Below the pieces are notes generated by a model that was not told the DNA's origin, made no database searches, and was given only the letters and a program-made list of their open reading frames with translations. 64,000 nt of DNA, taken from positions 40,760-104,759 of the forward strand of contig NGUZ01000005.1 of NCBI GenBank assembly GCA_002154655.1. The letters are read 5' to 3'. The stretch comes from Corynebacterium kefirresidentii. Lineage in GTDB: Bacteria; Actinomycetota; Actinomycetes; Mycobacteriales; Mycobacteriaceae. Shown here piece after piece: positions 34,488-43,554 of this stretch. The translations under genes and the position numbers were made by a program. Positions within the stretch are counted from its first letter, which is position 1. Each line of letters starts with the position of its first letter.

Positions 34488-34501
34488 AGACAATTCTGTC
34501 T
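34488..34501. promoter_or_regulatory. small palindrome upstream of TusA-like gene
   Basis: AGACA-ATTC-TGTCT (5-bp arms) next to a TATAGA -10-like sequence (34485-34490). May be an operator or start region of the following transcript. Confidence 0.3.
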
Positions 34502-34547
34502 TAGGTGTCGTAGGCTGAAGTCCTTAACTCGAAACAAGGAGAAATAT

Positions 34548-34682
34548 CTAGTCATTGACTTTGATTGCACCCAGGCCACCGAATCCATTCCGCAGTGGGC
34601 GGCCGATGAGGGCCACGAGATTCGTGATTTCCATCGCTCGGGCGATGCGGGCTGGCAGGTCACGGTAGTCAAGGGCGGCTAA
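34548..34682 (+). CDS. half-size TusA-like protein with unresolved start
   Basis: About 44 residues read VIDFDCTQATESIPQWAADEG and then HEIRDFHRSGDAGWQVTVVKG, matching the second half of TusA-type sulphur carriers (the D..A...IP.W....GHE pattern). The first half with the CPxP cysteine is absent. A perfect AAGGAG (34536-34541) lies upstream, but the codon at good spacing is CTA (34548); ATT at 34554 is the next unusual candidate. A TTG at 34473 would give 69 residues but lies upstream of the ribosome site and in the promoter zone. Function as a stand-alone domain is unknown. Confidence 0.5.
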   Translation, partial: LVIDFDCTQATESIPQWAADEGHEIRDFHRSGDAGWQVTVVKGG

Positions 34683-34709
34683 TTACATCATTGTCAGCTA
34701 CTATGTGAA

Positions 34710-34747
34710 GGCAGAAGAATCGCGCGTGATTCTTCTGCCTCCTTTGT
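34710..34747 (+). terminator. strong rho-independent terminator
   Basis: Perfect 12-bp stem GGCAGAAGAATC/GATTCTTCTGCC (34710-34721, 34728-34739), 6-nt GCGCGT loop, then TCCTTTG. It ends the TusA-like transcript and overlaps any longer start for the next small gene. Confidence 0.82.
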
Positions 34748-34767
34748 GGTTTGAAAGAAGTTATCTC

Positions 34768-34890
34768 ATGCCCGAGTTTGATGATAATTCCACCGCCGTT
34801 GCGGATATTTTGCATGCCTTCGCCGTCTTTGAACGCGAGGAAGAACACCTGGTGGACGCGGAAATGCGCCTTAACGTGTATGCCAGCTAG
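34768..34890 (+). CDS. 40-residue acidic microprotein
   Basis: Starts at ATG 34768, with GAAAGAAG upstream as a modest ribosome site, and ends 3 bp before the ThpR start. Sequence MPEFDDNSTAVADILHAF then AVFEREEEHLVDAEMRLNVYAS; it is acidic and likely helical, with no signal peptide. Longer readings would begin inside the preceding terminator. Tight spacing to thpR suggests co-transcription. No known family was recognised. Confidence 0.6.
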   Translation: MPEFDDNSTAVADILHAFAVFEREEEHLVDAEMRLNVYAS

Positions 34891-34893
34891 ACC

Positions 34894-35436
34894 ATGATTC
34901 GCGTCTTTTCCGCGCTGCTGCCCTCAGCCGCCGCGCGCGAGCATATGGTACATACGCTTAGGCCCATCCATGCGGCAACCACCAACGAGTTGCGCTGGAC
35001 GGATCCGGATAATTGGCATGTGACCATGGCCTTTTATGGCGACCAGCCCAATGATGCCGCGGCTGTGCGCGAGCACCTCGCCCACGCGGTGGCTGGGCGC
35101 TCGGCGTTGGATGTGCATGTGAGCGGAGCGGGAAGTTTTGAGCAGCGCACCCTGTGGTTGGGCGTCGGTGGCCAGGCGCGGGGTGTGCGGGAGTTGATGG
35201 CGGATTGCCAGCTTGGCGATGTCCCCTTTAATCACCACCGCCCCCACCTCACCGTCGCGCGTGCCGGCCGGCGTACCCGTGATCCGTGGGTACTGGGCGA
35301 TGTCGTGCGTGCGTTATCGGTGTACCGAGGACCGGACTTTTGCGCGGACCGGGTATGCCTTTTGCAATCGCACCTGGGCGAGGGCCGCGGCGGCGGGCCG
35401 CGCTACGAGGTATTAGAGGAATATCCCTTGTTCTAG
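34894..35436 (+). CDS. thpR: RNA 2',3'-cyclic phosphodiesterase (2'-5' RNA ligase family)
   Basis: 180 residues with the two HxT catalytic motifs of the 2H phosphoesterase family: HVTMAF (about 49-54) and HLTVAR (about 119-124). These enzymes open 2',3'-cyclic phosphates at RNA ends; physiological substrate is unsettled. It overlaps the convergent FUSC gene by 4 bases. Confidence 0.9.
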   Translation: MIRVFSALLPSAAAREHMVHTLRPIHAATTNELRWTDPDNWHVTMAFYGDQPNDAAAVREHLAHAVAGRSALDVHVSGAGSFEQRTLWLGVGGQARGVRELMADCQLGDVPFNHHRPHLTVARAGRRTRDPWVLGDVVRALSVYRGPDFCADRVCLLQSHLGEGRGGGPRYEVLEEYPLF

Positions 35437-37124
35437 GCGGCGCGGGCGGCACGGATTTCCCGCACGAGGGCGTCGAGCTCCTCGCGGGTGGCGGTGCGGT
35501 CTGGGTGAGTGGTGCAAAAGTCTAAAAGGAAGTAGCCGGCGTGCTGCAGCGCGATGTGGCGGGCCCAGAATTGGCGCACGGCTTCTGGGTTATCGGCGGC
35601 GAGCGATTGGATGGCGCGGCGCTCGGAAAGCAGCTCGTACTGTAGGTCACGGCGTGCGGACAACACGGAATCCGGGGTATTGACAAAGAGCAGTCCGAGC
35701 AGGGTAGCCATGGATTCCATCGCGCGGACCTGCAGGCGAGCCTGATTGCGTACCGGGGCACTGCGCTGCCATAGCCATAGCACCGCGGTGGCGATGAGGA
35801 TGGACAAGAGGATCTCGCCGCAGCGAGCTTGAATGGTGGGCAACAGGGGGCGGGTAGCTGAGTTGCCCATGAGAAGAGCGAGCGGGGTGGAGAAGATAAC
35901 GCAGATGGCGTAGTTCTTCGCCACGAAGATTTCGGCACAGAATTGGCAGGCAGCCAACGCCAGCAGCAACGTCCAGCCATTAATACCGAAGTAGTGAAGG
36001 ATGGAAAATAGCAGCACGCCCACTACAGAGCCGAGCATGCGGTGGATGCCGCGGACGGTGCCCGGCACATGGTCGGGTCCCCATTGCAGCATGAGGAAGG
36101 CTGAGACCACGCCCCAGTCCGGCCGGTCGAAGCCGAGGCTAAGGCCCACGAGCACGGTAATGATCGCCGAAAGAACCACCTTTTGGGTAGTGACCATGGC
36201 ATGCGAATCCCGCACCGCGGCGCGGTAAAGCCGGTACCTGCCTGTGGGCCGGGTGTGGGGGATAGCGGTGCGATTCGGGTCGACGTCGGTGACATGATCG
36301 GTAAGCTGATCCGAATCGGCGCCGAGGTCAAGGGCGCGGTTATGTGCCACGATGGTGTGCTGGGCTGCAAGGGTGCGCTCTACTAGGTGGGCTCCTTGGG
36401 AGTCGATGATGCGGCCACCGCGGATAATGTGGGCGTCGGAAAGCGCCTGCCATGCAGCAAAAAGTGCGGTTTGTGCTTGGTGGTGGCGGGCGAGTGAATC
36501 ATCCTGTCCGGCCTGGAAGGCAGACGCGGCCTTTTCCAGGCTGGATACGGCGCGGCGCTCAGGGCCGTGCGGGTCAAAAAGGGCCGGGGCCATGCCGAGG
36601 ACCACGCTGGCCACCATGCCCGTCAGCGCCCAAAAGAGCAGCTGGCCCACGGTGACATCGGTGCGGGCGAGCATGACCGAGCCGCCGCCGACCATGACGA
36701 GGAAGAAGGTGCCCGGTGGCGGCAGGCGCAGCGCATTTTGGGCAAAGCCACAACCGGCGGCCAATGCCGTGGAGTAGAGGCCTGCGAGTAGGAGCCACCA
36801 ATGGCCGTGGCCGGGCGCAAAGATAACATGGCCTACCAACACGCCGACGGCGGCGACGGTAATGAGCGCGGTGCCGGCGGTGAGCATGACGCGCGGGCGG
36901 GTGCGATAGGGGTGTCCCTCGCCAAAGATGACGGTAAACGCGCCGGTGGAAATGAGCAGGATAGCGTAGTCGTGGCCGGTAAGCAGCGCAATGGCGCCGG
37001 GCAGGAGAATCGCCAATCCCGCGCGCAGTGCACCAGGCCAGCGCACCGAGGCGCTATTAAACGCGGTGAGTAGCTGGGTGGTGCTGGGACGCTGCGGGAG
37101 GGGATAGTCAAGCTGGGCGGCCAC
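35433..37124 (-). CDS. FUSC family membrane protein
   Basis: 563 residues in two halves, each with a bundle of about five or six membrane helices separated by a soluble helical region, the pattern of FUSC/YccS aromatic-acid-exporter-like proteins. The second half begins near HAMVTTQKVVLSAIITVLVG. GTG start. Likely an efflux or envelope function; substrate unknown. Confidence 0.82.
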   Translation of the reverse strand: MAAQLDYPLPQRPSTTQLLTAFNSASVRWPGALRAGLAILLPGAIALLTGHDYAILLISTGAFTVIFGEGHPYRTRPRVMLTAGTALITVAAVGVLVGHVIFAPGHGHWWLLLAGLYSTALAAGCGFAQNALRLPPPGTFFLVMVGGGSVMLARTDVTVGQLLFWALTGMVASVVLGMAPALFDPHGPERRAVSSLEKAASAFQAGQDDSLARHHQAQTALFAAWQALSDAHIIRGGRIIDSQGAHLVERTLAAQHTIVAHNRALDLGADSDQLTDHVTDVDPNRTAIPHTRPTGRYRLYRAAVRDSHAMVTTQKVVLSAIITVLVGLSLGFDRPDWGVVSAFLMLQWGPDHVPGTVRGIHRMLGSVVGVLLFSILHYFGINGWTLLLALAACQFCAEIFVAKNYAICVIFSTPLALLMGNSATRPLLPTIQARCGEILLSILIATAVLWLWQRSAPVRNQARLQVRAMESMATLLGLLFVNTPDSVLSARRDLQYELLSERRAIQSLAADNPEAVRQFWARHIALQHAGYFLLDFCTTHPDRTATREELDALVREIRAARAA

Positions 37125-37191
37125 GGAGCAGCAGGATCCTTTCTAAGTGGAGTTATCTGACCCGACTACCTTACGCCCACCGACACCCGCT

Positions 37192-38646
37192 TTACATCTC
37201 GGCGGCCGCGATAAGCCGGCGCGTGTAGTCCGTGCTGGGAGAGGACCATATGGCCTCGGTAGGGCCGTGCTCGATGAGCCGGCCGCGGTCGAGGACGGCG
37301 ACGCTATCGCAGAGGTGGCGTACCACCGCAAGGTCGTGGGTGACAAAGAGCAAGGTAAGCCCTCGCTTGTCGATGATCTCTGCCAGTAGCTCCAAAACCT
37401 GCGCGCGCACGGACATATCGAGGGCCGAGACTGCTTCATCGGCCAGTAAGATATCTGGCTCGCCGCACAATGCGCGGGCAATGGAAATGCGCTGGCGCTG
37501 GCCGCCTGAAAACTCGTGCGGGAAGCGGTCGAGGCTATCGGCTGGAAGCCCGACCTCTGCAAGCACGGCCGCGGCGCGGGAGCGCTTTTCGGCTTTGTTC
37601 GGGTTGCCCGGCATGGCCTCTGCGATGGATTTCCAGATCTTTAGCCGCGGGTTGAGAGAGCCCTGCGGATCTTGGAAGACCATCTGCACCTGGCCACGGA
37701 CGGTGACCTCGCCGCTTGTGGGCTGGTCGAGTCCGGCGATGAGCTTGAGCAGGCTGGTCTTGCCCGATCCGGAGCCACCCACAATGCCGAGGCGCTCGCC
37801 GTGGTGCACGCGCAAGTCGATGCCGTCGAGTGCGGCGTGGGTGCCGTGCACCTTGCTAACCCTTTCGAGCGTGACGAGGGAATCTTCCGCTGCGGCCGGG
37901 GCAAGGTTCATCTCCGGCGGCTGTGAGGAGGCGATGAGTTCGCGGGTATAGGGATGCTCGGGCTGGGCAAGAATCCGCTCGGTAGGGCCAGACTCCACCA
38001 CTGCGCCGTGGTGCATTACCACAACGCGGGGACACATGCGGCGGATGACTCCCAAGTCATGGGTGATGAAGATCAGCGCGGTGCCGCGAGCCTTGGTCAC
38101 GCGCTCGATGACGCGCAATACGCCATCTTGCGTGGTGGCATCCAGCGCGGTGGTCGGCTCATCGCAGATGAGCAGATCGGGGTGGCCGGCCATAGCCATG
38201 GCAATGAGCACGCGCTGGCGCTGGCCGCCGGAGAGCTGGTGTGGGAATCGGGAGGCAATATCGGCATCAAGCTCCACCTCTTCGAGAGCGGTTGCGGCAT
38301 CGCGCACCCCGGCGTGGGCCAGCTGCTTGCCCACGCGCATAAGCGGATCCAGCGCGCTCATCGGTTCTTGGAAGACCATGGCCATGGTCTTCCCACGCAA
38401 CGGGCGGATGCGGGCATCGCGTGTGCCTATCACCTCGTGGCCATCCACGGTGACGGAGCCGCTCGCGCGCACCCCATCGGGCAAAAGCCCCATGATGGAC
38501 AGCGCAGTGAGCGATTTGCCGGAGCCGGATTCACCAATAATGCCGAGCTTATCGCCGGCCGCGAGCTCGAAGTTCAAGGGCCCCAAAAGGGCAGTGGTGG
38601 ACCCAGCAGCGGTGACCGCCAGGCTATCTACTTTGAGCAGGCTCAT
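37192..38646 (-). CDS. dipeptide/oligopeptide ABC transporter, fused double ATPase
   Basis: 484 residues carrying two complete ATP-binding domains: Walker A GESGSGKS and GGSGSGKT, signatures LSGGQRQRV and FSGGQRQRI, Walker B LLICDEPTTALD and ILLADEAVSALD. In most DppDF systems these are separate proteins. It energises uptake by the two permeases and binding protein encoded upstream in the same operon, overlapping the permease gene by 4 bases. Confidence 0.94.
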   Translation of the reverse strand: MSLLKVDSLAVTAAGSTTALLGPLNFELAAGDKLGIIGESGSGKSLTALSIMGLLPDGVRASGSVTVDGHEVIGTRDARIRPLRGKTMAMVFQEPMSALDPLMRVGKQLAHAGVRDAATALEEVELDADIASRFPHQLSGGQRQRVLIAMAMAGHPDLLICDEPTTALDATTQDGVLRVIERVTKARGTALIFITHDLGVIRRMCPRVVVMHHGAVVESGPTERILAQPEHPYTRELIASSQPPEMNLAPAAAEDSLVTLERVSKVHGTHAALDGIDLRVHHGERLGIVGGSGSGKTSLLKLIAGLDQPTSGEVTVRGQVQMVFQDPQGSLNPRLKIWKSIAEAMPGNPNKAEKRSRAAAVLAEVGLPADSLDRFPHEFSGGQRQRISIARALCGEPDILLADEAVSALDMSVRAQVLELLAEIIDKRGLTLLFVTHDLAVVRHLCDSVAVLDRGRLIEHGPTEAIWSSPSTDYTRRLIAAAEM

Positions 38647-39464
38647 CGCGCGGATCCTTTCAGGCGGGGATCGAGGAGGTCACGGAGGGCGTCGCCAAGC
38701 AGGTTAAAGCCCAGCACTGTTGCCGCAATGGCCAGGCCGGGCCAGAAGGCCTGCAGGGGAGCGGTGCCCAGAAGCGACTGGGAATCTTGTAGCATCCGGC
38801 CCCACGAGGCGGCCGGTGGGGCGGTGCCCAAGCCTAGATAGGACAGGCCCGCCTCGGCCAGGATGGCGAGCGCGAAATATACCGAGGCCTGCACGATGAG
38901 CAGACCGGCAAGATTGGGAAGAATATGGCGCCACGCTACCTTCCAGCCCGGCACCGCGGAAATGCGCGCGGAGGAAATATAGTCCTGCGTGATGACCTGC
39001 AGCGTGCCCGAGCGCGCAACCCTGGCAAAAGAAGGAATGCCGGCGATGCCGATGGCAATCATGGCCGTAAGCGTTGAAGGCCCCCAGACCGCGCCAGCAA
39101 TAATCGCCAAAAGCAGCGCGGGGAAGGCAAGCAGCATATCCGCGCCGCGCATCACTAACGCATCGGCCCACGTGCCGCGGCGCATGCCAGCGAGGATGCC
39201 AAGCGGTACCCCGACCACGGCGGCGATTCCCACCGCCACGAGGCCGACGAAGACCGTAATCTGGGCACCCGCCATGATCCGGGAAGCGGTATCGCGACCG
39301 AAGCGGTCCGTACCGAGGAGATGCTCGACGCTGGGACCGGCAAGGCTCACATCCGGGTGCGCCAGAGTCGGGTCATACGGCGTCCATACCAGCGAAATCA
39401 CTGCCACCAGCACCGTGGCGGCGACGAGGAGGGCTCCCAGCCAGCCAGAAAAACGCAGCTTCAT
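38643..39464 (-). CDS. ABC transporter permease, DppC type
   Basis: 273 residues with an N-terminal helix, then a BPD_transp_1 domain. The EAA loop appears as SARISAVPGWKVAWRHILPN. Pairs with the DppB-type permease upstream; 1-bp overlap with it and 4-bp overlap with the ATPase. Confidence 0.92.
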   Translation of the reverse strand: MKLRFSGWLGALLVAATVLVAVISLVWTPYDPTLAHPDVSLAGPSVEHLLGTDRFGRDTASRIMAGAQITVFVGLVAVGIAAVVGVPLGILAGMRRGTWADALVMRGADMLLAFPALLLAIIAGAVWGPSTLTAMIAIGIAGIPSFARVARSGTLQVITQDYISSARISAVPGWKVAWRHILPNLAGLLIVQASVYFALAILAEAGLSYLGLGTAPPAASWGRMLQDSQSLLGTAPLQAFWPGLAIAATVLGFNLLGDALRDLLDPRLKGSAR

Positions 39465-40432
39465 TATTTCTCACCTGCCGTGATGCGCGGATCGATGAAT
39501 CGGTAGGCCACATCCGTGAGGGCATTGACCACCAAGGCAAAGGCCACGAGCAGCATGACCAAGGTCTGCACCGTGGTCAGATCGCGCACCGCCACCGCAT
39601 CTAGCAGCATCGAACCTATGCCGGGGATGACAAAGACGGACTCAATTACTACGGCGCCTACGACCATCGTGGTTAGCTGTACGCCGGCCACGGTAAGCAC
39701 GGGCAGCGCCGCATTGCGCAGGCCATGTCGCTTTAGCGCCTGCCACGGGGACTGGCCCAGCGCACGGGCGGTACGGATATAGTCCTGATGCAGCACATCG
39801 AGCACAGCCGAGCGCACATAACGCGTCAGCATCGCACCTTGCACCACGGCCAGGGCAATAACCGGCAAGATGAGGTGGCGAATAAACTCGCCTGCGCCCT
39901 GGTTCGGTGGCACCCAGCCATTGGCCGGCAGCCAGCCTAGGTGAACGGCAAAAATGGCCACCAGGATGATGCCGAGCAGGAAGCTGGGCACCGCAATGCC
40001 CAGCTGCGTACCGGCAGAAACCACATCCGCGCTGCGGGTACGGTTGCGCAGTGCCAACCACATTCCCACCGGAATGGCCCCGGCTAGTGCGAGCAGCATC
40101 GCTAAACCAATCAGGATGAGCGTGACTTGGGCGCGGTCTAGCACCAGCGGCGTAATATCTTGTTGCGAGGACAATGACTGTCCAAAACTGCCGGTAAATA
40201 GGCCTTTTATCCACTCCCAATATTGCGTGAGCAGCGGGCGATCCAAGCCCAGCTCAGAGCTGAGCTTGCCGACGGCCTCTTCGGTCGCATTCACTCCCAG
40301 CGCCACCCGCGCCGGGTTGCCTGGCACCGCGCGCATGAGCGCGAAGATAATGATGGAGGCGGCAAAGAGCGTTAATGCAAAGCGCAGCAGCGGGCGCACG
40401 ATGGCGCGCCCAGTAAGGCGAAGGGAAGTCAT
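39464..40432 (-). CDS. ABC transporter permease, DppB type
   Basis: 322 residues. N-terminal DppB signature (ALMRAVPGNPARVALG), five more helices, and the EAA loop YIRTARALGQSPWQALKRHGLRN. Together with the DppC-type gene it forms the membrane channel of a peptide or nickel importer. Overlaps the binding-protein gene by 4 bases. Confidence 0.93.
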   Translation of the reverse strand: MTSLRLTGRAIVRPLLRFALTLFAASIIIFALMRAVPGNPARVALGVNATEEAVGKLSSELGLDRPLLTQYWEWIKGLFTGSFGQSLSSQQDITPLVLDRAQVTLILIGLAMLLALAGAIPVGMWLALRNRTRSADVVSAGTQLGIAVPSFLLGIILVAIFAVHLGWLPANGWVPPNQGAGEFIRHLILPVIALAVVQGAMLTRYVRSAVLDVLHQDYIRTARALGQSPWQALKRHGLRNAALPVLTVAGVQLTTMVVGAVVIESVFVIPGIGSMLLDAVAVRDLTTVQTLVMLLVAFALVVNALTDVAYRFIDPRITAGEK

Positions 40433-42015
40433 CGGGCCTCCTTTGCGGTGGCCTCTGCGGCGTTGGCCGCAGAGGCCGTGCCGGCAGTAGCTTCTGCGGA
40501 GCTCAGATCGCGCAAGATCAGCGCGTCCGTGACCTGATCAGGGTGCAGACCGCGCACGCCTGTGCGGGTGAGCACGATATTGGGCATATTCATCAAGGTC
40601 AGCGCGCCGGCATCAGCCATGATCTGATCCACGGCTTGTGTCATGAGCTGGGGATAGTCCTGCTCGGGCGCGGAGTCGGCTTGGGCCAAAAGCTCGCGGG
40701 TGCGCGGCGAATCGTAGTTGAGGTAATAGTCCGGATCGCCGAATAGGGTTGGCACATCGCGCGGTTCTACGTGGGAGATGAGCGACATTTGATAGTCTTT
40801 GGCGCCCATGACCTGGCCCAACCATACGGCTGGGAACTCGGCGGATTCCAGCTTCACCTTAAAGCCAACTTCGGTGAGTTGCGAGTACAGCAGCTCGGCG
40901 ACGGTCTGGGCATAGGGCAGCGTCGGTGTAGTCAGCGTGATTTCGGCCCCTTCTGCGCCGGCCTCTTCGAGCAACTGGCGGGCCTTATCCGGATTGTAGT
41001 CGTAGTAGCGCTTGCCTTGGAACCATGGATCTGTAGGTGGGATTGGTGCACCACCGGTGTCTTTGGCTAGGCCATTCCACAAAATGTCATTGGCCGCCTT
41101 GCGGTCGACGGCATAGGCGACTGCCTGGCGCACGCGCGGATCATCAAAGGGAGCCCGGGCATTATTCATGGATAGCAACACCTCACCATTGGTGGTGCCG
41201 ACCTCGGTAGCGATGCCGTCCTTGACGTCGTCGAGAAGCTCCGGGTTTTGCACACCCCAGACCACATCCACGCCGCCGGCCTGCAGGGCATTGACCGAGG
41301 AGATGGTGTCTGGGAAATAGCGAACGGTGACATCGTGCGCAGCGGGCTTTCCCCAATAATTTTTGCGGACCTTGAGCTCCACAAATTCCGAAGGCGCAAA
41401 GCGAGACACCTCAAAGGGCCCGGTACCCACCGGTTGGGCGGCGAGGTTATCCATGCCATTAGGCGTCATCATCGCGCCGGTGGCCGTGCCCATGGACCAG
41501 AGCCAGCCATTCGACGGCTGTTTCAGGCGCACCTTTAGTGTGTGTTCATCGGGGGCCGTGGCCTTTTCTACCGGATCCATGGCTGCTGAGATGCCATTGG
41601 TCCATTTCTCGCGAACGTAATCAATGGAAAAGGCCGCGGTCTCGGCGGTAAAAGCATCGCCATTGGAAAAGGTGACGCCTTCACGCAGATGGAAGGTATA
41701 GCTGCGGGCATCGTCGCTGATCTCCCACGAGGTGGCGAGCCCCGGGGTGATAGAACCGTCCTCATCGATGCGCACGAGAGTTTCGTAGACATTGTCCATG
41801 AGTACGGCGGGGATGGCGGCACCACCGGTAGTGGTGAAATCTAGGGAAGTGGCCGCCGAGGTGGAGGCTACGGTAAGGGAAGCAGAAGCGGAGTCGCTAT
41901 CTGCTTGGGAGGTATCAACCACCGCGGTATGGCCTGCAGAGCACGCTGATACGGTTCCGACAGCGGCCGCCATGGCGAGGCTACCCAGCGCCCTGCCGGC
42001 GCGAAATCTTCTCAT
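40429..42015 (-). CDS. ABC transporter substrate-binding lipoprotein, family 5
   Basis: 528 residues with lipobox VSAC at about 22-25. The SBP_bac_5 body shows NVYETLVRIDEDGSITPGLA, the YTFHLREGVTFSNGDAFTAE strand and VGTGPFEVS. Binds peptides, nickel chelates or similar; the ligand cannot be read. First gene of the operon, downstream of a GntR regulator in the same direction. Confidence 0.93.
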   Translation of the reverse strand: MRRFRAGRALGSLAMAAAVGTVSACSAGHTAVVDTSQADSDSASASLTVASTSAATSLDFTTTGGAAIPAVLMDNVYETLVRIDEDGSITPGLATSWEISDDARSYTFHLREGVTFSNGDAFTAETAAFSIDYVREKWTNGISAAMDPVEKATAPDEHTLKVRLKQPSNGWLWSMGTATGAMMTPNGMDNLAAQPVGTGPFEVSRFAPSEFVELKVRKNYWGKPAAHDVTVRYFPDTISSVNALQAGGVDVVWGVQNPELLDDVKDGIATEVGTTNGEVLLSMNNARAPFDDPRVRQAVAYAVDRKAANDILWNGLAKDTGGAPIPPTDPWFQGKRYYDYNPDKARQLLEEAGAEGAEITLTTPTLPYAQTVAELLYSQLTEVGFKVKLESAEFPAVWLGQVMGAKDYQMSLISHVEPRDVPTLFGDPDYYLNYDSPRTRELLAQADSAPEQDYPQLMTQAVDQIMADAGALTLMNMPNIVLTRTGVRGLHPDQVTDALILRDLSSAEATAGTASAANAAEATAKEAR

Positions 42016-42054
42016 AGGAAGCAGGGTAGCCGGTGGGGATAGCTGCCGTGAAAC

Positions 42055-42819
42055 TTATGCAAAATTTCCTGGAGTGGGGATAACTTCTAGGGGTGAAACG
42101 CCCCCACGTACGTTGTTCATAGCCAGCTTCATGCGGTCCGCGCGATAGAGGTATACCGCTAATTCCACCGGTTCGCCGGAGTGGTTGGATATTTCCATCT
42201 GGAGCCGCCACAGTGGGGTGCCAGTGGCTACTTCAAGTGCCTCGGCATCCTCGGCCGTGGCTTCTTCCAACGTGAGTTCGCGGCGCACATTATCAAAGTC
42301 CACGCCGCATTCGTGCAGGTGCGCATGAATAGAGCCGGCATCCGCGTCGAAGTCCAAGATGTGCTTTCCCACCACCATGGGGAAATACATGCGCTCAATG
42401 GCAATGGGGTGGTCCTCGGTATAGCGCACGCGGTGGACAAAGACCACATTTTGTTCTGGGTCTACACGCAGAAAACGAGTGATTTCCCGCGGCGCACGGC
42501 GGCGAGCCAGCCACAGGGTGTGCTGTTGGGGATCCGCGTCATATTCGCTGAGCCAGCTGGAGATGGAATAGATGGATTCAAAAAGCTCTGCCTGGGTAGA
42601 GGCTAAAACGGTGGAGCGTCGCCCGCGGCCGGAGGAAACCAGCCCTTCGGCGCGCAAAGCCGCAACCGCTTGGCGCACGGGTCCGCGGGAAGAAGAAAAC
42701 TTCTCGCATAAATCTGCTTCGCTAGGTAGAAAATGGCCTGGTTGCAGCACGCCAGAGCGGATTTGTTCTCGCAGGTAATCCGCGATCTTTTTATGTTGCT
42801 GTTTATCGCGTGGGCTCAT
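42055..42819 (-). CDS. GntR family regulator with UTRA ligand domain
   Basis: 254 residues. Winged helix-turn-helix (residues 8-72, LREQIRSGVLQPGHFLPSE and SSSRGPVRQAVAALRAEGL) followed by a UTRA effector domain. It lies 39 bp upstream of the transporter operon in the same orientation and probably controls it in response to the transported ligand. An AAAGG ribosome site precedes the ATG. Confidence 0.9.
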   Translation of the reverse strand: MSPRDKQQHKKIADYLREQIRSGVLQPGHFLPSEADLCEKFSSSRGPVRQAVAALRAEGLVSSGRGRRSTVLASTQAELFESIYSISSWLSEYDADPQQHTLWLARRRAPREITRFLRVDPEQNVVFVHRVRYTEDHPIAIERMYFPMVVGKHILDFDADAGSIHAHLHECGVDFDNVRRELTLEEATAEDAEALEVATGTPLWRLQMEISNHSGEPVELAVYLYRADRMKLAMNNVRGGVSPLEVIPTPGNFA

Positions 42820-43003
42820 TCAACCTTTGTCCTTAGTCTCTCCGGGGCTTTTCGCAGCGGAGCGAAACACGTCAATGTTATTCCATTTTGCTAGGGTGCG
42901 CTAACGCAACAGCGTCACTAAGAAACTACGCGCTATTTGAGTGAAAAGGCACTAAATAAAATCACGCGCCGCTCTATCAGCGCTAGGTAGGTGGGAAGCA
43001 CGC

Positions 43004-43009
43004 TAGGCT
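43004..43009 (+). promoter_or_regulatory. leaderless promoter -10
   Basis: TAGGCT ends 8 nt before the GTG start at 43018. Confidence 0.4.
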
Positions 43010-43017
43010 AAGTCTTC

Positions 43018-43554
43018 GTGAACGAGAGCACCGAAATCATTGAAGTACGCGAAGCCGGCGGTACCGCGCGCTTGGGCAAGGCAGTGACGGTGGCTGCCAT
43101 CATCGCCGTCGCGCTGCTGCTAATCGGTGGAGTGCTTATTTACTCGGCGCTGCAGGAGCCGGCCGGCACACGCTTGCATACCGTCTACCTCATTGCCGCG
43201 CTTATGCCCTTAGGCGGGGCGCTGTGCGCGATGCTGGCGGTGGTAGCCTCCGCGCGGCGCCGAGCTCGTGCGCTGCTGCGCATTGGCGAGGATATTTCCT
43301 TGCCTTTCCAACGGGTTAGCTTTTCGGCCGCTGAGCTAGACCGCATGCAGTTCTATTCGCTCGAGCCGGGCCAAAATTTCCTGGCCCTGATTCCGCGTGG
43401 GGTACGCGTTTCTACCTTGGACGAAGCGCAGCAGTATTCGGTGCGACTGCCGGAGCAGGCGAACCTGGGGCCGCGGGAGCTCGAGGGAAAACTCCGGGAA
43501 CGGTTCCCCGAGGTCCCCATTGACCACCTAGGCCACGTAAGGGCCGAGGGCTAG
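43018..43554 (+). CDS. two-helix membrane protein of unknown function
   Basis: 178 residues: membrane helices at about 22-43 and 58-80, then a soluble C-terminal domain of about 95 residues on the cytoplasmic side by the positive-inside rule (RRRARALLR after helix 2). GTG start, leaderless promoter. Overlaps the convergent monooxygenase gene by 4 bases. Family not recognised. Confidence 0.75.
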   Translation: MNESTEIIEVREAGGTARLGKAVTVAAIIAVALLLIGGVLIYSALQEPAGTRLHTVYLIAALMPLGGALCAMLAVVASARRRARALLRIGEDISLPFQRVSFSAAELDRMQFYSLEPGQNFLALIPRGVRVSTLDEAQQYSVRLPEQANLGPRELEGKLRERFPEVPIDHLGHVRAEG

